The position numbers and the translations under genes were made by a program. From positions 1 through 64,000 of the forward strand of contig NZ_FNGM01000028.1 in assembly GCF_900102965.1 (NCBI RefSeq): a DNA stretch of 64,000 bases, given 5' to 3'. The first letter of the stretch is position 1; every line of letters starts with the position of its first letter. A model generated the notes under the pieces. That model saw only the letters and a program-made list of their open reading frames with translations, searched no databases and was not told where the DNA came from. Below are positions 42,620 through 51,021 of the stretch, one piece after another. This DNA comes from Paenibacillus jilunlii (GTDB taxonomy: Bacteria; Bacillota; Bacilli; Paenibacillales; Paenibacillaceae).

Positions 42620-42644
42620 TTACTGAAGAAAGGAGGAACATGAA

Positions 42645-43268
42645 ATGCCAAAAGTAACACTTTTTAATATCAGTGGTAACGAAGTTGGCGAAGTTGAACT
42701 GAGCGAAACGGTATTCGGTATTGAACCGAATGTGCATGTCCTGCACGAAGCTGTGCTTATGCAGAGAGCTTCCCTGCGTCGTGGTACACACAAAGTAAAA
42801 GGACGTTCTGAAGTGCGTGGCGGCGGACGTAAACCTTGGAAACAAAAAGGTACAGGTCGCGCTCGTCAAGGCTCCATCCGTTCTCCACAATGGAAAGGCG
42901 GCGGCGTAGTCTTCGGACCAACACCACGCAGCTACTCCTGGAAATTGCCTAAGAAGGTTCGGCGTTTGGCCATCAAATCGGCTTTGTCCTCGAAAGTTAT
43001 CGGGAATGACATTATCGTTTTGGATAGCCTGACTATGAATGCTCCGAAGACGAAAGAATTCGCAGCAATTCTGAATAACCTGAAAGTGGGCAGCAAAGCT
43101 CTGATCGTAGCTCCTAGCTATGACGACAATGTAGCTCTTTCCGCTCGTAACATCCCCGGGGTGAAATTCCTGGCGGCTGACGGCATCAATGTTCTTGACG
43201 TACTGACGTACGACAAACTGATTATCACTAAAGAAGCAGTTCAGAAGGTAGAGGAGGTGTTCGCGTAA
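42645..43268 (+). CDS. rplD: Ribosomal protein L4
   Basis: A 207-residue protein whose loop lines the exit tunnel. GGGRKPWKQKGTGRARQGS near 65 is the conserved tunnel segment, including the Lys and Gly positions tied to macrolide response in other species, here apparently wild type. Its stop overlaps the rplW start by 1 nt. Confidence 0.97.
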   Translation: MPKVTLFNISGNEVGEVELSETVFGIEPNVHVLHEAVLMQRASLRRGTHKVKGRSEVRGGGRKPWKQKGTGRARQGSIRSPQWKGGGVVFGPTPRSYSWKLPKKVRRLAIKSALSSKVIGNDIIVLDSLTMNAPKTKEFAAILNNLKVGSKALIVAPSYDDNVALSARNIPGVKFLAADGINVLDVLTYDKLIITKEAVQKVEEVFA

Positions 43269-43561
43269 TGAAAGATCCTCGTGATATTATCAAACGTCCG
43301 GTGATTACGGAACGCACATCCGAATACATGAGCGAATTGAAGTACGCTTTTGAAGTGGATATCCGTGCTAATAAGACCGAAATCAAAAAAGCTGTTGAAG
43401 CTATTTTTAAAGTAAAAGTAGTTAGTGTGAACACAATGCGCGTACCTGGCAAACTGAAACGTTACGGCAAATATTCTGGTTACACTCCAGAGTGGAAAAA
43501 AGCCATCGTTAAGCTTAGCCCGGACAGCAAGCCGCTCGAATTTTTTGAAGCGGTAGAATAA
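43268..43561 (+). CDS. rplW: Ribosomal protein L23
   Basis: A 97-residue protein at the tunnel exit, the dock for trigger factor and the signal recognition particle. DIIKRPVITERTSEYM at the N terminus and FKVKVVSVNTMRVPGKLKR are typical. One-nucleotide overlap (TAATG) with rplD implies translational coupling. Confidence 0.97.
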   Translation: MKDPRDIIKRPVITERTSEYMSELKYAFEVDIRANKTEIKKAVEAIFKVKVVSVNTMRVPGKLKRYGKYSGYTPEWKKAIVKLSPDSKPLEFFEAVE

Positions 43562-43588
43562 ATTCTGTGAAGTAAGGAGGGAAATATA

Positions 43589-44419
43589 GTGCCAATCAAA
43601 AAGTACAAACCGACCTCTCCGGCAAGACGCGCAATGTCCGTGTCTACGTTTGAAGAAATCACAACAAACCAGCCAGAGAAATCGTTGCTTGCGCCTCTGA
43701 GCAAAAAAGCAGGACGCAACAACCAAGGTAAAATTACGGTTCGTCACCATGGCGGCGGACACAAGCGTAAATACCGTATCATCGATTTCAAACGGACTAA
43801 AGACGGCATACCAGGTAGCGTTGCTACAATCGAGTATGACCCGAACCGTACATCAAACATTGCTTTGATCCACTATGCTGATGGAGAGAAACGTTATATC
43901 ATCGCTCCTAAAGGCCTCAAAGTTGGGGATAAAGTAGAGTCGGGCCCTGCAGCCGATATCAAAATTGGTAACAGCCTTCCTCTGGAAAACATTCCGGTAG
44001 GTACAGTTATCCACAATATCGAGTTGAAGCCAGGCAAAGGCGGACAGCTGGTTCGCGCTGCTGGTACAGAAGCTCAACTACTTGGTAAAGAAGAAAAATA
44101 CGTTTCCGTTCGTCTGAACTCCGGTGAAGTACGCAGAATCCTCAGCGTATGCCGCGCAACGATCGGTTCCGTAGGTAACGAAGATCATGAATTGATCAAA
44201 ATCGGTAAAGCCGGACGCAGTCGCTGGCTTGGCCAACGTCCAGAAGTACGCGGTGTTGTCATGAACCCGAACGATCACCCACACGGTGGTGGTGAAGGCC
44301 GCGCTCCAATCGGACGGAAATCGCCTATGTCTCCTTGGGGCAAACCAACCCTCGGCTACAAAACGCGTAAGAAAAACAAAGCATCTGATAAATATATCGT
44401 TCGCCGCCGCACAAAATAA
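43589..44419 (+). CDS. rplB: Ribosomal protein L2
   Basis: A 276-residue protein essential for subunit joining and peptidyl transfer. MPIKKYKPTSPARRAM at the start and MNPNDHPHGGGEGRAPIGRK near 225 (with the conserved His) are diagnostic. GTG start at 43589 after AAGGAGGG. Confidence 0.98.
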   Translation: MPIKKYKPTSPARRAMSVSTFEEITTNQPEKSLLAPLSKKAGRNNQGKITVRHHGGGHKRKYRIIDFKRTKDGIPGSVATIEYDPNRTSNIALIHYADGEKRYIIAPKGLKVGDKVESGPAADIKIGNSLPLENIPVGTVIHNIELKPGKGGQLVRAAGTEAQLLGKEEKYVSVRLNSGEVRRILSVCRATIGSVGNEDHELIKIGKAGRSRWLGQRPEVRGVVMNPNDHPHGGGEGRAPIGRKSPMSPWGKPTLGYKTRKKNKASDKYIVRRRTK

Positions 44420-44496
44420 GACGCTTCTGGTAAGTTAGCATACACGCGAAGCGTCGATTCGCGGTTTGAAGAACCGGATGAAGGGAGGATTCATAC

Positions 44497-44775
44497 ATGG
44501 GTCGCAGTTTAAAAAAGGGGCCGTTTATCGATGGCTACCTGCTGAAAAAAGTTGAGGAATTGAACGCGGCAGATAAGAAGGTCGTTGTTAAAACCTGGTC
44601 CCGTCGCTCAACTATTTTCCCTCAGTTTATCGGACATACGTTTGGTGTATATGACGGCCGCAAACACGTGCCTGTATACGTAACGGAAGATATGGTAGGG
44701 CACAAGTTGGGCGAGTTCGCGCCAACACGTACTTACAAAGGCCATGCGGGTGACGATAAGAAAACCAGAAGATAA
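44497..44775 (+). CDS. rpsS: Ribosomal protein S19
   Basis: A 92-residue protein of the 30S head that pairs with S13. GRSLKKGPFIDGYLL, SRRSTIFPQFIGHTFGVYDG and the FAPTRTYKGHAGDDKK tail are standard. AAGGGAGG precedes ATG 44497. Confidence 0.98.
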   Translation: MGRSLKKGPFIDGYLLKKVEELNAADKKVVVKTWSRRSTIFPQFIGHTFGVYDGRKHVPVYVTEDMVGHKLGEFAPTRTYKGHAGDDKKTRR

Positions 44776-44806
44776 TTAAGGTCTTCGTTTGAGAGGAGGG
44801 AAAACA

Positions 44807-45139
44807 ATGGAAGCAAAAGCACATGCAAGATCGGTGCGGATTTCCGCTCGCAAAGCGAAACTGGTTGTTGACTTGATTCGCGGCAAGCAAGTGGGGGAAG
44901 CAATTGCAATTCTTCGCCACACTCCAAAATCCGCTTCTCCGGTAGTTGAAAAACTGCTTAACTCGGCGATCGCCAATGCTGAGCACAATTATTCTATGGA
45001 CGTGAACAGTTTGTTCGTTAGCGAAGTTTTCGTTAACCAGGGTCCAACTATGAAACGTTTCCGTCCGCGCGCCATGGGCCGTGCAAGCCGGATCAATAAA
45101 CGTACCAGCCACATTACTTTGGTGGTATCTGAGAAATAA
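44807..45139 (+). CDS. rplV: Ribosomal protein L22
   Basis: A 110-residue protein with a beta hairpin in the exit tunnel. ARSVRISARKAKLVVDLIRG at the start and FRPRAMGRASRINKRTSHI, the tunnel hairpin, near 85. The ATG at 44807 is 6-7 nt after GAGGAGGG; an upstream ATG-like start at 44789 overlaps the site. Confidence 0.97.
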   Translation: MEAKAHARSVRISARKAKLVVDLIRGKQVGEAIAILRHTPKSASPVVEKLLNSAIANAEHNYSMDVNSLFVSEVFVNQGPTMKRFRPRAMGRASRINKRTSHITLVVSEK

Positions 45140-45152
45140 GGAGGGATAACAC

Positions 45153-45818
45153 GTGGGTCAAAAGGTAAATCCAGTCGGACTCCGAATCGGTATTATTCGC
45201 GATTGGGAATCTAAATGGTATGCAGGCAAAGATTTCGGTACTCTTTTAATGGAAGACGTCAAAATCCGGGAATACCTTAAAGGCAAGTTGAAGGATTCCT
45301 CTGTTTCCCGCATCGAGATTGAAAGAGCGGCAAGCCGGGTGAATGTTACAATTCACACTGCTAAACCAGGTATGGTAATTGGTAAAGGCGGAGCAGAAGT
45401 AGAAGTACTTCGCAGCGCAGTTACAACTATCGCTGGCGGCAAAAAAGTGCACATCAACATCAATGAAATCAAACACCCTGAGTTGGATGCAATTCTGGTT
45501 GCTGAAAGTATTGCACAACAATTGGAACGTCGCGTATCGTTCCGTCGTGCACTGAAACAAGCAATTCAAAGAACTATGCGTTCCGGCGCAAAGGGTATCA
45601 AAACTCAAGTAGGCGGACGTCTTGGCGGCGCTGAGATTGCCCGTTCAGAAGGTTATAGCGAAGGAACAGTTCCACTTCATACGCTTCGTGCCGATATCGA
45701 CTACGGAACGGCTGAAGCACATACAACTTACGGCCGTATCGGTGTAAAAGTATGGATCTACCGTGGAGAAGTTCTTCCCCCAGCTAAGAAACAAGCTGCT
45801 CAGGAAGGAGGCAACTAA
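45153..45818 (+). CDS. rpsC: Ribosomal protein S3
   Basis: A 221-residue protein at the mRNA entry channel. MGQKVNPVGLRIGIIRDW starts it; a KH domain with GMVIGKGGAEVE is near 73. The GTG start at 45153 follows AAGGAGGG. rplP starts 2 nt after its stop codon. Confidence 0.97.
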   Translation: MGQKVNPVGLRIGIIRDWESKWYAGKDFGTLLMEDVKIREYLKGKLKDSSVSRIEIERAASRVNVTIHTAKPGMVIGKGGAEVEVLRSAVTTIAGGKKVHININEIKHPELDAILVAESIAQQLERRVSFRRALKQAIQRTMRSGAKGIKTQVGGRLGGAEIARSEGYSEGTVPLHTLRADIDYGTAEAHTTYGRIGVKVWIYRGEVLPPAKKQAAQEGGN

Positions 45819-45820
45819 TC

Positions 45821-46255
45821 ATGTTGGTACCAAAACGCGTTAAACACCGCAAGCAACAACGCGGTCACATGAAGGGTATGGCAAAAGGCGGTACTGAACT
45901 CAACTTCGGTGAATTCGGTCTGCAAGCTCTGGAGCCTTCTTGGATTACTAACCGTCAGATCGAAGCTGCCCGTATCGCAATGACACGTTACATCAAACGT
46001 GGCGGTCAAGTTTGGATCAAGATTTTCCCTGATAAGCCTATTACCCAGAAGCCTCTCGAGGTTCGTATGGGTAGTGGTAAAGGTAACGTTGAAAAATGGG
46101 TAGCTGTAGTTAAACCGGGCAAGATTATGTTCGAACTCGGAGGCGTGTCGGAAGAAATCGCTCGTGAAGCGATGCGTCTTGCCGCTCACAAGCTGCCTGT
46201 AAAGACTAAGTTTGTGAAACGTGAAGAATTGGGTGGTGAAGCAAATGAAAGCTAA
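45821..46255 (+). CDS. rplP: Ribosomal protein L16
   Basis: A 144-residue protein that positions the A-site tRNA. MLVPKRVKHRKQQRG at the start and RMGSGKGNVEKWVAVVKPGK (two conserved blocks, near 81) are diagnostic. The last 11 nt overlap rpmC. Confidence 0.97.
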   Translation: MLVPKRVKHRKQQRGHMKGMAKGGTELNFGEFGLQALEPSWITNRQIEAARIAMTRYIKRGGQVWIKIFPDKPITQKPLEVRMGSGKGNVEKWVAVVKPGKIMFELGGVSEEIAREAMRLAAHKLPVKTKFVKREELGGEANES

Positions 46256-46442
46256 TGAACTTCGCAACTTAACCACTGCCGAGATTGAACAGAAGATCGC
46301 TGGTTTCAAAGAAGAGCTCTTCAATCTCCGTTTTCAATTGGCAACTGGCCAACTGGATAACCCGACTCGGATTCGTGATGTGCGCAAGGAAATAGCTCGT
46401 GCTAAAACCGTTATCCATCAAAGAGTACTTGGGATCAGTTAA
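46245..46442 (+). CDS. rpmC: Ribosomal protein L29
   Basis: A 65-residue two-helix protein near the exit tunnel. MKANELRNLT then FKEELFNLRFQLATGQLDN are the family segments. The ATG at 46245 overlaps rplP by 11 nt after GGGTGGTGAAG. An upstream ATG at 46221 is inside rplP. Confidence 0.96.
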   Translation: MKANELRNLTTAEIEQKIAGFKEELFNLRFQLATGQLDNPTRIRDVRKEIARAKTVIHQRVLGIS

Positions 46443-46485
46443 GTGACGGCGGATTCTTAATCCGTAATCAGGAAGGAGGCTAACT

Positions 46486-46752
46486 ATGAGCGAAGAACGT
46501 AATGCACGTAAAGTGCTGATCGGTAAAGTAGTCAGCGACAAAATGGATAAAACCATCGTAATTGCTGTTGAAACCTATAAAAAGCACAATTTGTACCACA
46601 AACGCATCAAGTCCACGAAGAAATTCAAGGCACATGATGAAGAAAATGTTGCAAAAATCGGTGATATCGTGAAAGTCATGGAAACTCGTCCATTGTCCAA
46701 GGACAAACGCTGGAGACTGGTTGAAGTGGTAGAAGCAGCGGTTATCATCTAA
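46486..46752 (+). CDS. rpsQ: Ribosomal protein S17
   Basis: An 88-residue OB-fold protein, one of the primary 16S rRNA binders. VLIGKVVSDKMDKTIVIAVE near 10 and GDIVKVMETRPLSKDKRWRL near 62 are typical. AAGGAGG precedes ATG 46486. Confidence 0.97.
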   Translation: MSEERNARKVLIGKVVSDKMDKTIVIAVETYKKHNLYHKRIKSTKKFKAHDEENVAKIGDIVKVMETRPLSKDKRWRLVEVVEAAVII

Positions 46753-46791
46753 GACGACCTATGAAGCTTGATCGGAAGGAGGAAATTAATA

Positions 46792-47160
46792 ATGATTCAA
46801 CCATTTACACGTTTGCATGTGGCTGACAACTCTGGTGCGAAGGAACTGATGTGTATCCGCGTACTGGGTGGTACTGGACGCCGTACAGCAGCAATCGGTG
46901 ATCTGATCGTTTGTTCCGTTAAACAAGCAACACCAGGCGGCGTTGTCAAAAAGGGTGATGTTGTTAAAGCGGTAGTTGTACGTACCAAACGTTCCGTTCG
47001 CCGTAAAGATGGATCTTACATTTCATTCGATGAAAACGCAGCTGTTGTTGTTAAAGACGACAGAAGCCCGCGCGGAACACGTATCTTCGGACCAGTTGCT
47101 CGCGAACTTCGCGATAAAGACTACATGAAGATCGTTTCCTTGGCACCGGAAGTAATCTAA
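46792..47160 (+). CDS. rplN: Ribosomal protein L14
   Basis: A 122-residue protein at the subunit interface. MIQPFTRLHVADNSGAKELM at the start and RGTRIFGPVARELRDKDYMK near the end are diagnostic. ATG 46792 lies after AAGGAGG; an upstream ATG-like start at 46768 precedes the site. First gene of the classical spc part of the operon. Confidence 0.98.
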   Translation: MIQPFTRLHVADNSGAKELMCIRVLGGTGRRTAAIGDLIVCSVKQATPGGVVKKGDVVKAVVVRTKRSVRRKDGSYISFDENAAVVVKDDRSPRGTRIFGPVARELRDKDYMKIVSLAPEVI

Positions 47161-47198
47161 AGGAAATGTCCCAAAAAGCGTCATAGGAGGTGTAATAA

Positions 47199-47552
47199 AT
47201 GCCTAGAGTGAAAAAAGTTCTGGAATCCCATAACAATAAACTGCACGTGAAAAAAGATGATGTGGTGCTTGTGATCAGCGGGAAAGACAAAGGTAAAAAA
47301 GGCCGTGTCATCGCTGCTTATCCTCGTGAAAACCGCGTCCTGGTAGAAGGCGTGAACATGGTGAAAAAACACCAAAAGCCGAACCAATTGAATCCACAGG
47401 GTGGAATCATCGAGCAGGAAGCTTCGATTCATGTGTCTAACGTAATGCACATTGATCCGAAGAGCGGTAAGGTTACACGTATTGGTTACAAAGTGCTCGA
47501 TAACGGTAAGAAGGTTCGGGTAGCTAAGAGATCCGGAGAGATTATCGACTAA
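47199..47552 (+). CDS. rplX: Ribosomal protein L24
   Basis: A 117-residue assembly initiator of the 50S subunit. A KOW motif VLVISGKDKGKKGRVIAAYP near 23 and the conserved NMVKKHQKPN near 54. AGGAGGTG precedes ATG 47199. Confidence 0.97.
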   Translation: MPRVKKVLESHNNKLHVKKDDVVLVISGKDKGKKGRVIAAYPRENRVLVEGVNMVKKHQKPNQLNPQGGIIEQEASIHVSNVMHIDPKSGKVTRIGYKVLDNGKKVRVAKRSGEIID

Positions 47553-47582
47553 TACAGTCCCAAAGAAAGGAGGTAAATCTTC

Positions 47583-48125
47583 ATGGCGGCAAGAATGAAA
47601 GAACGTTTTCTGAATGAAATCACACCTGCTTTGATGCAGAAGTTCAACTATACAACTGTTATGCAAGTGCCTAAGATCGAGAAGATCGTCATCAACATGG
47701 GTGTGGGTGATGCTGTTCAAAACTCCAAGGTACTTGATGCTGCAGTAAACGATATGCAGTTGATCGCTGGTCAAAAGCCAGTAATCACCAAAGCAAAGAA
47801 ATCCATCGCCGGTTTTAAACTGCGCGAAAACATGCCGATCGGGGTTAAAGTAACACTGCGCGGAGATCGCATGTATTACTTCCTGGACAAATTGCTTAAC
47901 GTAACTCTTCCACGCGTACGTGACTTCCGTGGGGTTTCGTCTAAATCATTTGACGGTCGCGGTAACTATACACTTGGTCTTAAGGATCAATTGATTTTTC
48001 CCGAAATCGAATATGATAAAGTAGACAAAGCACGCGGTATGGACATCGTTATCGTAACAACTGCTAAGACGGATGAGGAATCCCGCGAGCTTCTGACTCA
48101 GCTGGGAATGCCTTTCACAAAATAA
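47583..48125 (+). CDS. rplE: Ribosomal protein L5
   Basis: A 180-residue 5S rRNA binding protein. Family blocks are KIVINMGVGDAVQNSK near 35, SIAGFKLRENMPIGVKVTLRG (two parts) near 74 and FPEIEYDKVDKARGMDI near 140. GGAGGTAA precedes ATG 47583. Confidence 0.98.
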   Translation: MAARMKERFLNEITPALMQKFNYTTVMQVPKIEKIVINMGVGDAVQNSKVLDAAVNDMQLIAGQKPVITKAKKSIAGFKLRENMPIGVKVTLRGDRMYYFLDKLLNVTLPRVRDFRGVSSKSFDGRGNYTLGLKDQLIFPEIEYDKVDKARGMDIVIVTTAKTDEESRELLTQLGMPFTK

Positions 48126-48173
48126 GGACGGTTCATCCATTTCTCCGAAAATGTTTAGGAGGTGTCAGGCTAA

Positions 48174-48359
48174 GTGGCAAAAACTTCAATGAAAGTTAAA
48201 CAACAACGCGAACCAAAGTTCAAAGTACGTGCATATACACGTTGCGAGCGTTGCGGTCGTCCACATTCGGTACTGCAAAAGTTCAAAATTTGCAGAATTT
48301 GTTTCCGTGAGTTAGCTTATAAAGGCCAGATTCCTGGCGTGAAAAAAGCAAGTTGGTAA
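48174..48359 (+). CDS. rpsN: Ribosomal protein S14, zinc form
   Basis: A 61-residue short S14. Four cysteines in CERC and CRIC (near 24-27 and 40-43) bind zinc, so this is the C+ paralogue normal for the spc operon of Bacillota. GTG start at 48174 after AGGAGGTG; the gene is sometimes called rpsZ. Confidence 0.97.
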   Translation: MAKTSMKVKQQREPKFKVRAYTRCERCGRPHSVLQKFKICRICFRELAYKGQIPGVKKASW

Positions 48360-48391
48360 GAAGTTTATAAACGGGAAGGAGGTTTACACAA

Positions 48392-48790
48392 ATGACTATG
48401 TCTGATCCTATCGCAGATATGCTTACTCGTATTCGTAACGCCAACACTGTGCGTCACGAGACAGTAGAAATGCCTGCTTCGACAATGAAGAAACAAATCG
48501 CGGACATTCTGAAGCGTGAAGGTTTCATCCGTGATGCTGAATTCGTTGAAGACAGCAAACAAGGGATTATCCGTATCTTCTTGAAATACGGCCCGAACCA
48601 GGAGCGCGTTATCTCCGGTCTTAAAAGAATCAGTAAACCAGGCCTTCGCGTTTACACGAAGAGCAATGAAGTGCCTCGTGTACTCGGCGGTCTTGGAATC
48701 GCGATTATCTCCACATCTAAGGGAGTTATGACCGACAAGGAAGCTCGTCAGTCTAAATCGGGCGGAGAAGTTGTCTGCTACATTTGGTAA
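48392..48790 (+). CDS. rpsH: Ribosomal protein S8
   Basis: A 132-residue primary binder of the central 16S domain. MSDPIADMLTRIRNAN at the start and the STSKGVMTDKEARQ tail are typical. ATG 48392 fits AAGGAGG at 9 nt better than ATG 48398. S8 represses the spc operon in E. coli; no such site was found here. Confidence 0.98.
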   Translation: MTMSDPIADMLTRIRNANTVRHETVEMPASTMKKQIADILKREGFIRDAEFVEDSKQGIIRIFLKYGPNQERVISGLKRISKPGLRVYTKSNEVPRVLGGLGIAIISTSKGVMTDKEARQSKSGGEVVCYIW

Positions 48791-48820
48791 TAAACGTCAC
48801 AAGATAAGGAGGTGCAACAC

Positions 48821-49363
48821 ATGTCTCGTATTGGTCGCAAACCAATCGCAGTACCTAGCGGTGTAGATGTCACTTTGGACAACACCGTTATTACAGTAAA
48901 AGGTCCTAAAGGCACTTTGACTCGTGAGCTTCATAAAGACATGAAGGTTACAGTTGAAAATAACGAAATCACCGTTGTTCGCCCGTCGGACAACAAATTG
49001 CATCGTTCACTTCACGGCACAACCCGCTCCGTTGTCAACAACATGGTTAGCGGTGTGACTGAAGGTTTCTCGAAATCTCTGGAGCTGGTTGGGGTCGGAT
49101 ATCGTGCAAGCAAATCCGGAGATAAAATCGTACTGAATGTTGGCTACTCCCATCCGGTAGAAATTACACCGGAAGCAGGCATCGAGTTCGAAGTTCCTGC
49201 GAACACCAAGATTATCGTTAAAGGTATCGACAAAGAGCGTGTTGGCGCATATGCTGCCAAGATCCGTTCCGTACGCGAACCTGAGCCGTATAAAGGTAAA
49301 GGTATCAAATATGAAGGCGAGCGTATCATCCGCAAGGAAGGTAAAGCCGGTAAGAAGAAATAA
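48821..49363 (+). CDS. rplF: Ribosomal protein L6
   Basis: A 180-residue two-domain protein near the factor-binding site. MSRIGRKPIAVPSGV begins it, and the C-terminal PEPYKGKGIKYEGERI is the signature. ATG 48821 after AAGGAGGTG. Confidence 0.98.
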   Translation: MSRIGRKPIAVPSGVDVTLDNTVITVKGPKGTLTRELHKDMKVTVENNEITVVRPSDNKLHRSLHGTTRSVVNNMVSGVTEGFSKSLELVGVGYRASKSGDKIVLNVGYSHPVEITPEAGIEFEVPANTKIIVKGIDKERVGAYAAKIRSVREPEPYKGKGIKYEGERIIRKEGKAGKKK

Positions 49364-49447
49364 TCGGTTTGATCTTAATTGTAAGATACCCCGTGCATCT
49401 TAAAGTGAAGCTGTTTACGGCAAACTGAAGGGAGTGAAAGGGAAGTC

Positions 49448-49816
49448 ATGATTACAAAAGAGGATAAAAACAAGGCTCGTCTCAAAAGACACCTGCGTGT
49501 TCGTAAGAAAATTCAGGGGACTGCTGAGCGTCCACGTTTGAACGTGTTCCGTTCTTCGAAACACATCTACGCTCAATTGATCGATGACGTGACAGGCGTT
49601 ACAATCGTATCTGCCTCGACACTGGATAAAGATCTGAGCGCTACTATCGGGAATGGCGGCAGCGTTGAAGCTGCAGGCAAAGTGGGCCAATTGATCGCTG
49701 AGCGCGCCAAAGAAAAAGGACATACTGTGGTTGTATTTGACCGCGGAGGATACTTGTACCATGGACGGATTCAAGCTTTGGCTAACGCAGCTCGCGAAGC
49801 TGGTCTTGAATTCTAG
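49448..49816 (+). CDS. rplR: Ribosomal protein L18
   Basis: A 122-residue 5S rRNA binder. RLNVFRSSKHIYAQLID near 34 and VVFDRGGYLYHGRIQALA near 98 are diagnostic. The spacer from rplF is longer than most here (84 nt) but has no clear promoter. Confidence 0.97.
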   Translation: MITKEDKNKARLKRHLRVRKKIQGTAERPRLNVFRSSKHIYAQLIDDVTGVTIVSASTLDKDLSATIGNGGSVEAAGKVGQLIAERAKEKGHTVVVFDRGGYLYHGRIQALANAAREAGLEF

Positions 49817-49842
49817 AATATTTCTAAAAGGAGGTTAACGAC

Positions 49843-50340
49843 TTGCGTATAGATCCGAACAGTTTAGAGCTGACAGAAAGAGTTGTACACATCAACCGTG
49901 TTGCAAAAGTTGTAAAAGGCGGACGCCGTTTCAGCTTTAGCGCACTTGTTGTTGTGGGCGACGGCAACGGCTATGTCGGTGCAGGTATCGGTAAAGCCGG
50001 CGAAGTTCCGGATGCCATCCGTAAAGGCATTGAAGACGCCAAGAAAAACCTGATTCACATTCCAATCGTAGGAACTTCGATTCCCCATCTGGTTACTGGA
50101 CATTTCGGCGCAGGACGCGTGTTGCTGAAACCAGCATCGGAAGGTACTGGCGTTATTGCCGGCGGTCCTGTTCGTGCCGTATTGGAATTGGCAGGCGTTG
50201 GCGACATCTTGACAAAATCTTTGGGTTCTTCGAATTCCATGAACATGGTCAATGCAACTTTGGAGGGACTTTCCCGCCTGAAACGCATTGAAGAGGTCGC
50301 GAAGCTTCGCGGCAAATCTGTCGAAGAATTGCGCGGTTAA
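49843..50340 (+). CDS. rpsE: Ribosomal protein S5
   Basis: A 165-residue protein near the decoding centre. VVKGGRRFSFSALVVVGDGN near 23 and GSSNSMNMVNATLEGL near 128 are the family marks. TTG start at 49843 after AAAGGAGG, with no nearby ATG. Spectinomycin-related loop residues look ordinary. Confidence 0.97.
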   Translation: MRIDPNSLELTERVVHINRVAKVVKGGRRFSFSALVVVGDGNGYVGAGIGKAGEVPDAIRKGIEDAKKNLIHIPIVGTSIPHLVTGHFGAGRVLLKPASEGTGVIAGGPVRAVLELAGVGDILTKSLGSSNSMNMVNATLEGLSRLKRIEEVAKLRGKSVEELRG

Positions 50341-50354
50341 GGAGGGGAACGTCA

Positions 50355-50540
50355 ATGGCAAAATTGCAAATCACCCTCGTACGCAGCGTGATTGGACGTC
50401 CGGAAACACAACGTGTTACAGTTAAGACGCTCGGCCTGCGTAAAACCAACTCGTCCGTAGTTCACAATGATACTCCTGCAATTCGCGGGATGATCAACAA
50501 AGTGAGCCACTTGTTGTCTGTTACAGAAATTGAAGGCTAA
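50355..50540 (+). CDS. rpmD: Ribosomal protein L30
   Basis: A 61-residue protein. LQITLVRSVIGRPETQR at the start and TPAIRGMINKVSHLL near 42 are typical. It begins 14 nt after rpsE with AAGGAGGG inside the spacer. Confidence 0.97.
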   Translation: MAKLQITLVRSVIGRPETQRVTVKTLGLRKTNSSVVHNDTPAIRGMINKVSHLLSVTEIEG

Positions 50541-50580
50541 ACGCCTCGCATAAATTAACAAAAATAAGGAGGTGCAAACG

Positions 50581-51021
50581 ATGAAGTTACATGAACTTGC
50601 TCCAGCTCCTGGTTCACGCAAAGAACGCAACCGCGTTGGTCGTGGTCCAAGTAGCGGGAACGGTAAAACTTCCGGCCGCGGTCATAAAGGGCAAAACTCC
50701 CGTTCCGGCGGCGGTGTTCGTCCGGGCTTCGAGGGTGGACAGAACCCGCTCTATCGTCGTCTGCCTAAACGTGGTTTCATCAATCCTACCCGTAAAGAGT
50801 ATGCGATTGTGAACCTGGAAGATCTGAACAGCTTTGCTGAAGGAACAGAAGTGACTCCACAGTTGCTGATTGAAACTGGTGTTGTCAAAAATTCCAAAAG
50901 CGGCATTAAGATTCTCGGTAATGGCGAACTGGCCGTTAAATTGACTGTACAAGCAAATAAGTTCTCTCAATCTGCGGTAGAGAAAATCGAGGCTGCCGGC
51001 GGTAAAACCGAGGTGATCTAA
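50581..51021 (+). CDS. rplO: Ribosomal protein L15
   Basis: A 146-residue protein. MKLHELAPAPGSRKERNRVG begins it, and a glycine-rich SGRGHKGQNSRSGGGVRPGF follows near 31. ATG 50581 follows AAGGAGGTG. Its stop overlaps secY by 1 nt. Confidence 0.97.
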   Translation: MKLHELAPAPGSRKERNRVGRGPSSGNGKTSGRGHKGQNSRSGGGVRPGFEGGQNPLYRRLPKRGFINPTRKEYAIVNLEDLNSFAEGTEVTPQLLIETGVVKNSKSGIKILGNGELAVKLTVQANKFSQSAVEKIEAAGGKTEVI